DNA from: Bacillota bacterium
Lineage (GTDB): Bacteria > Bacillota > Sulfobacillia > JAJYWN01
Length of the DNA stretch: 64,000 nucleotides
Direction of reading: 5' to 3'
Assembly (NCBI GenBank): GCA_021791495.1
Contig: JAJYWN010000063.1
Location: 1-64,000 of the forward strand
The number at the start of each line of letters is the position of its first letter. Position 1 is the stretch's first letter. Shown here piece after piece: positions 1-8,082 of this stretch. The translations under genes and the position numbers were made by a program. The notes below the pieces were generated by a model, which was not told where the DNA came from, did no database searches, and worked only from the letters and a program-made list of their open reading frames with translations.

Positions 1-169
1 GGACTAGCGGGCCGAGAACGGGTGGGTGGGGGACAGGCGGGCGGCGGGCGGATAGCAGGGTTTTGGGGAAGGGGTAGGCGGAAGCGGGCAGCCGAGGGGC
101 TGAGTGGCGTCGGACCGCCCGGCAAGCGGGGACGGGCAAGCGGAGGATGGCCCTTGAGTCAGAAGCATT

Positions 170-438
170 GTACTAAATTTTAGGTTTTTGTGGACTCAAA
201 AACCGGAAATTCCGGTATCCAGCACACAAAGCACACCCCGGGTACCCCCGGGAAGGTCAAGTCAGCCCCGTAGTGAACAGAACATCGGCCATTCCGTTAA
301 CAAGAAGTTCGTGGCTGCCGGTTTTGGGGGTCGGAAACCCTTGGCGGCCGTCCGAATCGGCCTCTTTTTCTCCTCTTCGCGGCCACGTGTACTAAATTTC
401 CGGTTTTTCCTGCCAGCGATATCGGAAATCTAGTACAC
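170..438. repeat. Paired hairpin element, family 1 (TACTAAATTT type)
   Basis: Two units with the same design lie about 215 bp apart. Each starts with TGTACTAAATTT and ends near CAGCACAC or AGTACAC. The second unit folds into a long stem: 387-402 pairs with 423-438 with one mismatch around a 20-nt loop. The first unit contains the stem GGTTTTTG (183-190) / CAAAAACC (197-204) and the palindrome ACCGGAAATTCCGGT (202-216). The rest of positions 1-570 is G-rich, with no convincing gene. Function is unknown. The design resembles the elements near 4.97, 26.7, 36.4, 42.6, 56.1 and 59.8 kb, although the motif differs. Confidence 0.6.
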
Positions 439-638
439 CCCCGCTTCCAGTCCCGCTCCCGCCTCCAACCCCGAACCCTGCCTTCGCTTGCGTCCTCGCC
501 CTTATCCTTGCCACGGTTCCCTTCACTGGAAGCTCTAGCCGCCTGTCCAACGCCTTCAGCTTTTCTCGGGGCGTGTTCGGTAAGACATGCCGTGTAACTA
601 CACGGTTCGGCGGGTCTGAACGGCTACCCCCGAAAAGA

Positions 639-685
639 TTCTTCCTGGAAGGCGAAGGATTTGGTGGTTGCGGTCTGAAGGGTTC
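639..685 (+). repeat. Dispersed leader repeat, copy 1
   Basis: This is one of four copies of a roughly 50-nt sequence with core CTGGAAGGCGAAGGATTTGG, preceded by a T-run and followed by a GGGTTC box. The others are near 1654, 10506 and 22441. This copy lies upstream of a duplicated gene tail rather than an intact gene. Function is unknown. Confidence 0.6.
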
Positions 686-699
686 CACCGAGAGAGGAG

Positions 700-960
700 A
701 GGGGAAGCTTCAGACTCTGACGCGCTTGGGGGCGCAGGGGAGGAACTGGGCGGTGGGACTTCCGGTGGCACTTCGGGATACTGGGCTGGGGGACAGCAGG
801 TTCGAGGAGAGCCGGCTTGCGAGCGGTCAGGGTACGGCCAGCTGGCTCGCAGACGGCCGGCCCACGGACAATCAGCTTCGAATCATCCACGGAGGGACAG
901 GACGCAGTCCGACGGACTTGCCGTCTTTCGCCGGGGACGAAAGCGGTGGCGAATCAACTG
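700..960 (+). pseudogene. Remnant duplicating the 3' end of the 1763-2494 gene
   Basis: The segment repeats the 3' end of the gene at 1763-2494. Both carry a stretch coding GGTSGG-like residues, and both share GACGCAGTCCGACGGAC (901-917 and 2455-2471) followed by similar sequence. No start or upstream domain survives here. I read it as the tail of a lost paralogue, with repeat copy 1 just before it. A long frame runs through it into the coiled-coil gene at 1131, but that gene has its own ribosome binding site, so the fused frame is probably not used. Confidence 0.45.
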
Positions 961-1130
961 ATTACCGGACACTGCTCGAAACGATGCCCGTTGGCCTTGA
1001 AACCTGGATGGAAGGGAATACCGGAATCTGTGCGGAAACGGTAAGCTATAGTGAAGATGCTGGGGCAGATAGTCGGACAAACACCGGTTCCGGCGCGGAG
1101 CACGAAAGGCCTGGAGGGGGCGATACGGCG

Positions 1131-1553
1131 ATGGGTGACGAGTGGCTTAAGACGCTCCTCGAAAAGATGGACCAGGACCGCCGTGATGGCGAGGCGCGGC
1201 AGGCCGCGTCGGTCGCACGTATCGAGCACCTCGTCGAGGGGCAGGCCGCGAAGCTCGACGAGTTAGGCCGGAGAATCGACGATAGCCGAAGTGAGATCAT
1301 GGGCCGAGTTGAGGGTGTTCGTGATGAGATCATCGGCCAAGTCGAGAACGTTCGGAGCGAGGTCATCGGTCGAGTCGAGGATGTCCGCAAAGAGGTCAAC
1401 GATGTCCGCAGAGAGGTCACGGGCCGGATGGACCAAGCCTATGTCCATTTCCAATCGGCCACCGCGGCTGTCCGCTGGGCCTCCATTTCGACCGTTATAG
1501 GAATCGCGGCCATTGCCCTTGCCGCAGTGGTAGCTATCCTGGGGCTTCGGTAG
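1131..1553 (+). CDS. Coiled-coil protein with C-terminal membrane anchor
   Basis: A 140-residue protein of unknown function. The open frame extends upstream, but ATG at 1131 has a GGAGGGGG ribosome binding site at a good distance, and the upstream frame overlaps a decayed repeat region. Residues about 20-100 are highly charged and predicted coiled coil, with 11-residue repeats of the type RSEIMGRVEGV, RDEIIGQVENV, RSEVIGRVEDV. The C-terminus is one hydrophobic segment (STVIGIAAIALAAVVAILGL), so the protein is probably tail-anchored with the coiled coil in the cytoplasm. It resembles DUF1640-like anchored coiled coils in general design only. No neighbour suggests a role. Confidence 0.75.
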   Translation: MGDEWLKTLLEKMDQDRRDGEARQAASVARIEHLVEGQAAKLDELGRRIDDSRSEIMGRVEGVRDEIIGQVENVRSEVIGRVEDVRKEVNDVRREVTGRMDQAYVHFQSATAAVRWASISTVIGIAAIALAAVVAILGLR

Positions 1554-1653
1554 CCCTCTTTCAATTACTTCCCCGAAGTATTTGCCCTTGGGTCCACCCG
1601 TGGTTACGGTGGATTGACGCCGCCCGCCCGGATCTCCCCGATACCAGAATCAC

Positions 1654-1702
1654 TTTTTCCCTGGAAGATAGAGGATTTGGTGAGCGCGCTGCCAAGGGTT
1701 CG
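1654..1702 (+). repeat. Dispersed leader repeat, copy 2
   Basis: T-run, CTGGAAGATAGAGGATTTGG, then GCCAAGGGTTC, matching copies near 639, 10506 and 22441. It lies about 60 nt upstream of the start of the 1763 gene, where a transcribed leader would be expected. Function is unknown. Confidence 0.6.
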
Positions 1703-1762
1703 GTCGACAGGCAACGCCGAGATCGCCACCAAATAGCCTTCAGTCTTGAGGAGTGCGGGAAT

Positions 1763-2494
1763 ATGGAGAACGTGAACCTTAACCTGGTAACCAGGAACCT
1801 AACCTGCCTATTCGGCACCTTCGACAGGAACAAGGTCAAGGTCGATCCTTTGCGGGAGTTGGTACCGGGCGAGGTCCCGAAGGGCGGCATCAGCCAAGAT
1901 CCAAGCAGTGTCTGGGTGTTCAACTATGCCCGCGCCGGTCTGCAGGTGTTCCTGATGGAGCGCCACTTGGCCATCATCGCCGGCGGGCCGTCGGATTCGG
2001 AGGTTTCACGCGACTTCATCCCCCTGTGCGGACAGGTGCTCAGGGCATGCGGCGAGAACGTGATGTCTGCCTTCGGGTTCAACTTTGATTTTGAGGTGGA
2101 TACGGGGGACGCGGGTGAGTCGCTCGCGGTAGCGGCTGGCTTGCCTGACCGCCTTCTCCGGCCCTTGGGACATGTGCTGGCCACTGGGGTGACCTTTCGT
2201 CTCGTATACCGGGATGAAGGCGTTCTATACACCGTTGAGTTGCAGGATGGCACCGCGCCAACCGTGCACCTAAACGTCCACTTCGCCGGAGACATGAAGG
2301 TTGAGGATCTTGCCGGAGCGGTGGCCGACCGTTACTCCGAGAGCCTGGAGAAGGGAACGCGTCTGATTGGGGCGGTGCTGGGCGGTGGCAGTTCCGGCGG
2401 CACTTCTGGGCAACAGGCTGATGGAAGACAGGCTTTAGGCCAGCGGACGGATGGGACGCAGTCCGACGGACCCGCCTTCACTCGGCAAGGATGA
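1763..2494 (+). CDS. Hypothetical protein with disordered tail
   Basis: A 243-residue protein I do not recognise. ATG at 1763 is preceded by GAGGAG at a suitable distance. There is no signal peptide or membrane segment. Residues 1-205 look like a soluble alpha/beta domain, with alternating hydrophobic strands such as VTFRLVYRDEGVLYTVEL and TVHLNVHF. Residues 206-243 are Gly/Ser/Gln-rich and probably disordered. The 3' end is duplicated upstream at about 700-960. A copy of the dispersed leader repeat lies just upstream. The coding looks genuine; the function is open. Confidence 0.65.
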   Translation: MENVNLNLVTRNLTCLFGTFDRNKVKVDPLRELVPGEVPKGGISQDPSSVWVFNYARAGLQVFLMERHLAIIAGGPSDSEVSRDFIPLCGQVLRACGENVMSAFGFNFDFEVDTGDAGESLAVAAGLPDRLLRPLGHVLATGVTFRLVYRDEGVLYTVELQDGTAPTVHLNVHFAGDMKVEDLAGAVADRYSESLEKGTRLIGAVLGGGSSGGTSGQQADGRQALGQRTDGTQSDGPAFTRQG

Positions 2495-2824
2495 GGGCGG
2501 GGAGACGAGCGAAACGATCGCAGACGACCCCATCGGTCCCTCCACCTGACCGATGTCGCCATCACCGGGAGTGATGGTTCATTGGTGAGTGGTCAAAACA
2601 AAGCAGGCCCCAACCAAACCTGGCTTGTATCGCCTGATGCGACGCCTTCAGCCAACTATTCCTGGCCCGGGTGGGCACGAGTCTCGCTGGCGGTTTGATT
2701 GCCGAACCTGCGATACAAGTGTACCTGAGAATCGGCTGCCTCGACAAGGCCCGTCTTGTGACAGCTCATGTAACCTTCGATGGGAACAAGGTCACCTCCC
2801 GGTGGCGCTGCGACCGCGCGCCCC
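2495..2824. other. Intergenic stretch with possible gene relic
   Basis: No convincing complete gene. On the plus strand, 2671-2841 stays open for 56 codons with protein-like composition (for example AEPAIQVYLRIGCLDKARLV). It has no ribosome binding site, has a stop just upstream of the open stretch, and runs into the convergent gene fragment. It may be the 3' relic of a lost gene. Confidence 0.3.
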
Positions 2825-3487
2825 TCACTGCCCTCCCGTAATGCGCACCGTCCGGCTGAAGTCGTCCCAGTTCACCTGAGCCCCGAAGGCTTCGCTGATG
2901 AAGCGCACCGGCACAAGGGTCCGGCCGTTCAGGATGATCCCCGGCACGTCCAAGGTCACCGGCGCGCCGTTCACGCTGGCCTTCGGGTTACCGATCTGTA
3001 GCTGCACCGTCGTCGCGCCACGCGTCAGCGTCACGGTCTTGGTGGCGTCTTCGAAGCCCACCGTCGCGCCCAGGGCCTCGGCGATGGCGCGCAGCGGCAC
3101 CAAGGTCCGCGAGTTCTGCAGCGTGGGCAGGACGTCGTAGGAGACGGACTTGCCGCCGACCTGGACCTCCACCGACGCCATCTTCTCGGCGAACATTGGC
3201 CGCAGGACGGCGGTGGGGATGGAGGCGGCGTCGAGGCCGGAGAGCATCGAGTTCAAGGAGGCGTTGACCTTGGCCATCGTCGCGGCCAGCGACTCCTTCG
3301 CCATGCGGGTGATGGTCTCGTCCAGCGGGGTCATGATCTGCTCCTGGACCGTGTTCTGAATGGCCACCTCGACCAGGGCCGCGATCTGGGGGCGGATGGC
3401 GTCGTCGACCTTCTCCCGGATCTTCTTCTCCTGCTCCTTATCGGCAAGCTGCTTCAAGGTTTCGAGGAGCAGCGGCTTCGCCCCAAA
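2825..3487 (-). pseudogene. 5'-truncated copper amine oxidase N-domain (stalk) protein
   Basis: Reading leftwards from about 3487, the product has an alpha-helical charged segment (LKQLADKEQEKKIREKV) followed by the copper-amine-oxidase-N/stalk domain. Its hallmarks are NSRTLVPLRAIAEALGATV and a second half NGRTLVPVRFISEAFGAQV. Family members are secreted and begin with a signal peptide. None is present here: the open frame continues upstream only as antisense to a different gene fragment on the plus strand. The 5' end therefore appears lost at a junction near 3480-3490. The stop is intact at 2825. Confidence 0.6.
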
Positions 3488-3718
3488 GCCCCTCTTACCG
3501 AGGAGCAGTTCTATAGGATCGTGCGCCCCCTTCCGCGGAGCCGTTTCCTCGCGATTTGCCGAACCAAGCTCGCCTCGTTCGAGCGTGAGTTCGGTATGCC
3601 GTCCAAAGAAGCCTATCAGTTGTACCTGGAAGGGAAACTCCCCGATACTCACGAGTCTTCGGTGTGGATGGGGACTTACCAGGCCTATCTCCACGCCGCG
3701 GAAGAGAAAGGGCCTTGA
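3488..3718 (+). pseudogene. 3' fragment of an unknown small gene
   Basis: The plus-strand frame from about 3488 to the stop at 3718 encodes a protein-like sequence beginning PLTEEQFYRIVRPLPRSRF and continuing LAICRTKLASFEREFG, with a soluble helical character. The only start inside it (GTG 3521) falls in the middle of the conserved-looking segment and has no ribosome binding site, so the true 5' end seems missing. It abuts the broken stalk-domain gene on the opposite strand, which places a recombination junction at about 3480-3490. I do not recognise the family. Confidence 0.45.
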
Positions 3719-3753
3719 GTCCCATCTCTGCCCTCCTGTCTCTGCCTGCCAGC

Positions 3754-4599
3754 CTACTTGTTCCGCTTGTCCTGTGTGTCTGGCTTAGCCGCCGCTTCCG
3801 ACGTAGGCTGTGCTCCTGGCGCAGGTTGCCCGTCTAGCTTGGGCTGCGTTTCCGTGAGGTAGCTCTTCGGCGTCGTCCGCCGGAACCGGCTGCACTCCTG
3901 TTCAAGGAACCGGCCTACGGGGCTGTCCTCCACTCCTTCGCGCAGCGGCAGGAGGTTGCCAATCTTCACCCGTATCCCCGCCAGGCTCAGGTCGTCTCGA
4001 GTGATGATGACCAGGGAAATGCCGTTCTCCGCGCACAAGCCCCGTTTGGTCAGGTCATTCGCCCGCCTCCTCCGGAAGCCCTCGCTGCTGGGATAGAGAA
4101 GGGTAGTGCCGTAGTGCTGGTCGCCGTTGAACTCGAAGGCTACCCTCGCTTCATAGTAGAACCGGTCGAATTCCAGCCTCTCACCCGTTAGCGGGTTCGT
4201 CGACTCAGCCACGCGGGCGTTATCTTCAAACTTGTCACTGGGAATCAGGATGGACAGGTCTTCCAGCATCAACTGCTGGGCGTAGTGTTCGGCTCTCTTC
4301 AAACGCTTGATCACCTGATCGAGGAGCGTAACCCAGGATTCGGCACCTTCATGCCTCATGAGGTACTCTCCGCGCCCCAACCTCGTGACCAGCCCGGCAT
4401 CGATCAGCGCCTGCATCTGCCGGATAACAGTCTCTTTCGAGAGGTGGGTCAGCCTGCATATCTCGGCCAAGGTGAACCTGCAGCGAAACTCGCTTCCCTT
4501 GCTCTGCTGGAGGAGCACGGCGTACAAATGCTTGGCCGTAACCGTAAGGCTGCTGGACAGCAGAACGACGTCGGGGATGCTGGTAGAGAACATGTCCAT
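3754..4599 (-). CDS. Winged-helix protein fused to Vsr/PD-(D/E)XK-type nuclease fold, paralogue 1
   Basis: About 281 residues. Residues about 10-95 form a winged helix-turn-helix (LAEICRLTHLSKETVIRQM, then DAGLVTRLGRGEYL as the wing). Residues about 125-215 match the Vsr/homing-endonuclease-like nuclease fold: Asp in LEFDRFY, the central strand VAFEFNGDQHY, then NDLTKRGLCAENGISLVII. A basic, Pro/Gln-rich tail follows. Start: ATG 4599 aligns with the paralogue at 25733-26536; TTG 4620 is an alternative with GGGAGG upstream. The combination suggests a DNA-binding protein that may also cut or recognise DNA. Nuclease activity is inference, because E-x-N replaces the usual E-x-D/K. A 10-bp tandem repeat lies immediately upstream. 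Confidence 0.7.
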   Translation of the reverse strand: MDMFSTSIPDVVLLSSSLTVTAKHLYAVLLQQSKGSEFRCRFTLAEICRLTHLSKETVIRQMQALIDAGLVTRLGRGEYLMRHEGAESWVTLLDQVIKRLKRAEHYAQQLMLEDLSILIPSDKFEDNARVAESTNPLTGERLEFDRFYYEARVAFEFNGDQHYGTTLLYPSSEGFRRRRANDLTKRGLCAENGISLVIITRDDLSLAGIRVKIGNLLPLREGVEDSPVGRFLEQECSRFRRTTPKSYLTETQPKLDGQPAPGAQPTSEAAAKPDTQDKRNK

Positions 4600-4636
4600 T
4601 AAAAACCACGCTCCGATCAAAAGTCCTTCCTCCCAC

Positions 4637-4690
4637 CGCGGGTCCGCTCGGGACCGCTCGGGTCCGCCCGGATCCGCGCGGGTTCCCTCA
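4637..4690. promoter_or_regulatory. 10-bp-period tandem repeat upstream of the winged-helix gene
   Basis: Five consecutive 10-bp units (GGTCCGCTCG, GGACCGCTCG, GGTCCGCCCG, GATCCGCGCG, GGTTCCCTCA) start at 4641, directly before the leftward gene at 4599/4620. The units are nearly palindromic and spaced by one helical turn, as expected for a multi-site operator. Further 10-11-nt-spaced GACCGGAGG-like repeats lie at about 4895-4945. Binding by the adjacent winged-helix protein is inference. No gene is seen between 4620 and 5261. Confidence 0.45.
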
Positions 4691-4961
4691 CGCTTCAGAT
4701 CTTACCTAGCGATGCGGCTTCACGCGGGTTCCCGCAAATCCTTCCGCTGGAAATTGGCTGGAACTCTGCGGCGGCTGGAGCGAACGGGGGCGAACGAGGA
4801 ACGGGGGCGACCAAGGGCGACAGGCTGAATAGGAGCGGGGTGAACGGGCCCCGAGGGGGCGGACGAAGGATGCAAACCGTGGCTACAGGAGGTGATTGAG
4901 GACGACCGGAGGAGACCGGAGGTGACCGAGGGCGACGGTCGGTTTCAAGGACCGCGCCCTT

Positions 4962-5200
4962 GTCGAACCTTCCGTCTTTCCGACCGGCGCCTCCTCCGAG
5001 GCCTCCGCAGGACGGTTGCGGATGTTCGGAGGACAGTTCCAGGCCGGCATTGCTGGCTGTGGTAGACATAACCGATGGACTTATGTTACCCAGAACGGTT
5101 TCTGGACACGTCCCGGACGGATTTTCTTGATCTTGACGGGCCTCGCCAGCTCTCAAGGCCCTTTGCCGAAGCCCCTCGGTCGGAAAGACGGAAACTTTCC
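4962..5200. repeat. Paired inverted-repeat element, family 2 (TTCCGTCTTTCCGACCG), copy a
   Basis: The 17-nt core TTCCGTCTTTCCGACCG occurs at 4970-4986 and, inverted, at 5177-5193. The left arm is preceded by GTCGAAC, as in the copy at 36354-36561. The interior (about 190 bp) has no open frame of note and is not obviously similar to the other copy. The layout is that of a non-autonomous inverted-repeat element. It lies between the winged-helix gene and the 3' end of the MBOAT gene. Confidence 0.6.
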
Positions 5201-5261
5201 GGGTCGCCATTCCGCCAAATCGACCGCCTGCCGCTCCGGCTGGCGGTCACGCCCGCCGGGC

Positions 5262-6926
5262 TCAGAACTGGAAGTAAATGAAGGGACTTGGCGCGGCCAA
5301 CTGCGCCACGCAGATGACCAGGAGAAGCCCATAGGCAAGGGCGAGTGGAAAGGATCGAGGCGGGAATGCCAAACCCAATGCGTGGGGGCGCGCTTGGGCG
5401 CCGCTGACGGCGGGGTCGCTCACTGGGGAGCCGCCGCCGCCCGGCTTTTCCTTGGCCGCCCACAGTTCCCAGGTATCGACGGTGAAGCCGATGAGCAGGC
5501 CCACCGCCAGGGTGACCAGCGTGAGCGCGCCGGCGCTCGTACTGAGGCCTACACCCAGGTCCAGGCCGAAGCCCAGGCCGAGGCCAGCGTGACCCGCGGC
5601 GCCCGCCGCTGCTGCGCCGCCCGCCGGACTCAACCCCAGCCCTCGCAGGCCCAGCATCCCCTTGAACATGGACAGCGCCGCCCGCACGCTGGGTGAGCGG
5701 AAGATAACCCAGCCGACCACGGTGAACAGGAAAGTGGCGGCGACACGGATTAGCCTTGGTATCCTTGAGACCGTCGCCGTCCCGTCCAGGCGGTGGCTAA
5801 GGGCCAGCCCGGCCCCCTGGTAGGCGCCCCACAGGACGAAAGTCCAGTTCGCGCCGTGCCACAGCCCGCCCAGGAGCATGGTGACGAAGTAGTTCAGCGA
5901 CGTCCGCCAGGGCGCGGCGCGGCTGCCGCCCAAGGGGATGAAGAGGTAATCGCGCAGCCAATTGGAGAGGGTAATGTGCCACCGGCGCCAGAATTCGGCC
6001 ACGCCGGCCGCGGTGTATGGCAAATGGAAGTTCCGCGGGAGGCGGAAGCCAAGGAGGAGGCCCAGCCCGACGGCCATGTCGCTGTAGCCGGAGAAGTCCA
6101 TGTAGATTTGCACCGTATAGCCCAGCGCCGCCAGCCACCCGGTGAAGAAGTTGAGGCTGCCGGGGCTCTTGAAGAGCGGGTCCACCAGGTGCACGGCCAG
6201 GGGGTCGGCTACCAGCATCTTCTTCGCCAGCCCAAGGGTGAAGAAGTGGATGGCTTCGGCGGCGCGGTCCCAGCCCAGCCTTGGCGGGAGGGCGCGGAGC
6301 TGGGCGACGACGTCGGTGTAGCGGGCGATGGGGCCGGCCACCAGGCGCGGGAACATGGTGACGAAATGGGCGTAGTCAAGGAACCGGCGCGCGGCCTGCA
6401 CTTTCTCGCGGTAGACGTCGATGACGTAGCTCATGGATTCGAAGGTGTAGAACGAAATCCCGATGGGCAGCGCCAGCCGCAGGAGGGGGAGGAGGGGCTG
6501 GGCGGGCGGCGCCGCGGGGGACAGGCCGGCGGCGGATGGCGCCGCGGCGGCGGGCAACGCCGCGTGGGCCAGCCCGGCGAAAAGCGCATTAAGCGAGCCG
6601 GCAAAGAAATCGTAGTACTTGAAAACCGCCAGCACTCCGAGGTTTAGCCCAAGGGAAAGGACCAGCCACACCTTGCGGCGCCGCTGGCGCGCGGCGGCGG
6701 TGGCGGAGGCGGCGGCCGTGCTGCTGGCGATCAGGCGGGCGAAGAAGTAGTCGCTGCTGGTGGTCAAGAGCATCAGAGCGGCGAACTTCACGCTCCACAC
6801 CCCATAGAAGGCGTAGCTGGCGGCGACGGAGATAACCTTCTTCTGGTCGGTCGTGCGGGCCGCCCAATAGAGCAGCAGGACCACGGGTAGGAAGATGAAG
6901 ATGAAGCCGTAGCTATTGAAGAGCAA
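5262..6926 (-). CDS. MBOAT family O-acyltransferase (AlgI/DltB-like)
   Basis: A 554-residue polytopic membrane protein of the membrane-bound O-acyltransferase family, which passes acyl (usually acetyl) groups across the membrane for transfer to an extracellular polymer. Hallmarks are AGPIARYTDV, FTLGLAKKMLVAD, YMDFSGYSDMAVG, FWRRWHITLSNWLRDYLF and the catalytic-His segment LGGLWHGANWTFVLWG. The start is TTG 6926, with AGGAGG eight nucleotides upstream; the longer frame to 7127 overlaps the upstream gene without support. A Gly/Ala-rich insertion precedes the last membrane segments. It follows an SGNH-like gene by 11 nt, so the two form an AlgI/AlgJ-like pair. The substrate may be a cell-wall polymer (inference). 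Confidence 0.9.
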   Translation of the reverse strand: MLFNSYGFIFIFLPVVLLLYWAARTTDQKKVISVAASYAFYGVWSVKFAALMLLTTSSDYFFARLIASSTAAASATAAARQRRRKVWLVLSLGLNLGVLAVFKYYDFFAGSLNALFAGLAHAALPAAAAPSAAGLSPAAPPAQPLLPLLRLALPIGISFYTFESMSYVIDVYREKVQAARRFLDYAHFVTMFPRLVAGPIARYTDVVAQLRALPPRLGWDRAAEAIHFFTLGLAKKMLVADPLAVHLVDPLFKSPGSLNFFTGWLAALGYTVQIYMDFSGYSDMAVGLGLLLGFRLPRNFHLPYTAAGVAEFWRRWHITLSNWLRDYLFIPLGGSRAAPWRTSLNYFVTMLLGGLWHGANWTFVLWGAYQGAGLALSHRLDGTATVSRIPRLIRVAATFLFTVVGWVIFRSPSVRAALSMFKGMLGLRGLGLSPAGGAAAAGAAGHAGLGLGFGLDLGVGLSTSAGALTLVTLAVGLLIGFTVDTWELWAAKEKPGGGGSPVSDPAVSGAQARPHALGLAFPPRSFPLALAYGLLLVICVAQLAAPSPFIYFQF

Positions 6927-6937
6927 GGGCCCGCCTC

Positions 6938-8032
6938 CTATTCCCCGTATAGCGCCGCCAGGAGCCGGTCGCCGTTTTCCTTGAAGAAGTGGACGCCGTC
7001 GAAAAACTGGTCGGCGCGCCCGCCGAAGGTGGCGATGTCGGTGAAATCCACGGCGGTGAACAAGGGGTAACGCCGCTCCATTTCCTTGAGATAGCCCATG
7101 ACCCGCGACCGCCGGTCGGCGAACCAATTGACCTTGTCGGTGGAGCGCAGCTTCAGCACGGACGGGTGGTAGGGGGTCAGGAAGGCGCGCACCTTGACGC
7201 CGTGTTCGGCCGCCAAGCGCAGGAAGCGGTCGAAGTAGTCTTGGCGATGGGCGTCGAAGGTGACGAGGGGGCCGCCGCCGAGGTTGGGGTCGACCTTCGG
7301 GACGAAGGTGCCGGCCTTGATCAGCGCCTCGTCGTGAACGTAGTGGGCCAGGCCGTCGGGGTCGAAGGTGATGGGGCTCGACTCCCTTTCGAGGGATAGC
7401 AGGTCGATGCCCTTCCTCACCTGGGCGTAGGAGAGCAGCATCCGCGCCCGCTCCTCCAGGCCCTGCCAGCGTACCGGCCCGGACAGGTGCCGGGTCAGCT
7501 CCGGCGTGTCCCGCAGAAATGTGCTGGGCGGGCCGGGGTCGAAGGCGATGATGTCGATACCGAGCACGATTTCCTTGGGAAGCGCCTTCGCGTCGGCCAG
7601 GTAGCGAAGGACGCCGTAGTATTCCTCGGGCAGGGCCAGACTGAAGCCGGCATTGAAGGAGCGCAGCCCCCCGGTGAGGCGCTGGAGGGTGGACGGCGCA
7701 AGGGTCATGACGCGGCTCGATCCCAGGATTAGCGCTTCGGGGGCGGGGTGTAGCGGGAGAAGGTCCAGCTTCGCCCGCCGGTCTTGGCTCAGGGCGGCGG
7801 GGCGCGGGACGACGCGGGGCGGATAGTAGCCCAAGGGGTTCACGATGAAGTTGAAGGCGGCGATGATGAGGCAGCCGAGGAGGGCCGCGGCGAAAAAGGC
7901 CAGGACGAAGCGGCGGTAGGGGGCGGCCTGTGCAGCCGCCGTCGAGGGCGCTGTAATAGCGGTCGACCGCGGGGAAATGGCTCCGGGTGAGACGGTTGTC
8001 GAGTCAGGTGCGACGCTCGCTGTGTCAGGCAA
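6938..8032 (-). CDS. Membrane-anchored SGNH/AlgJ-like acyltransferase partner
   Basis: About 364 residues. One N-terminal membrane segment (FFAAALLGCLIIAAFNFIV) is followed by an extracytoplasmic SGNH-like domain. The nucleophile block is LILGSSRVMTL, and the C-terminal block DGVHFFKENGDRL supplies the Asp-x-x-His pair. Such proteins work with MBOAT proteins to move acetyl groups onto polysaccharides. The start is uncertain: the frame runs into the upstream gene, and TTG 8032 (GGGGGA upstream) or TTG 8047 are the best candidates after the stop of that gene at 8083. The stop overlaps the MBOAT ribosome binding site, so co-translation is likely. Confidence 0.75.
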   Translation of the reverse strand: MPDTASVAPDSTTVSPGAISPRSTAITAPSTAAAQAAPYRRFVLAFFAAALLGCLIIAAFNFIVNPLGYYPPRVVPRPAALSQDRRAKLDLLPLHPAPEALILGSSRVMTLAPSTLQRLTGGLRSFNAGFSLALPEEYYGVLRYLADAKALPKEIVLGIDIIAFDPGPPSTFLRDTPELTRHLSGPVRWQGLEERARMLLSYAQVRKGIDLLSLERESSPITFDPDGLAHYVHDEALIKAGTFVPKVDPNLGGGPLVTFDAHRQDYFDRFLRLAAEHGVKVRAFLTPYHPSVLKLRSTDKVNWFADRRSRVMGYLKEMERRYPLFTAVDFTDIATFGGRADQFFDGVHFFKENGDRLLAALYGE

Positions 8033-8082
8033 TCCGCAGTCCCCCAAGGTGGAAAAAGGCGGGAATACCTTATATACCCTGT

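Noticed and set aside
5793-6647. 284-codon plus-strand frame opposite the MBOAT gene
   Set aside because: Composition is Gly/Glu/Ala/Val-rich antisense sequence; the MBOAT reading is strongly supported.
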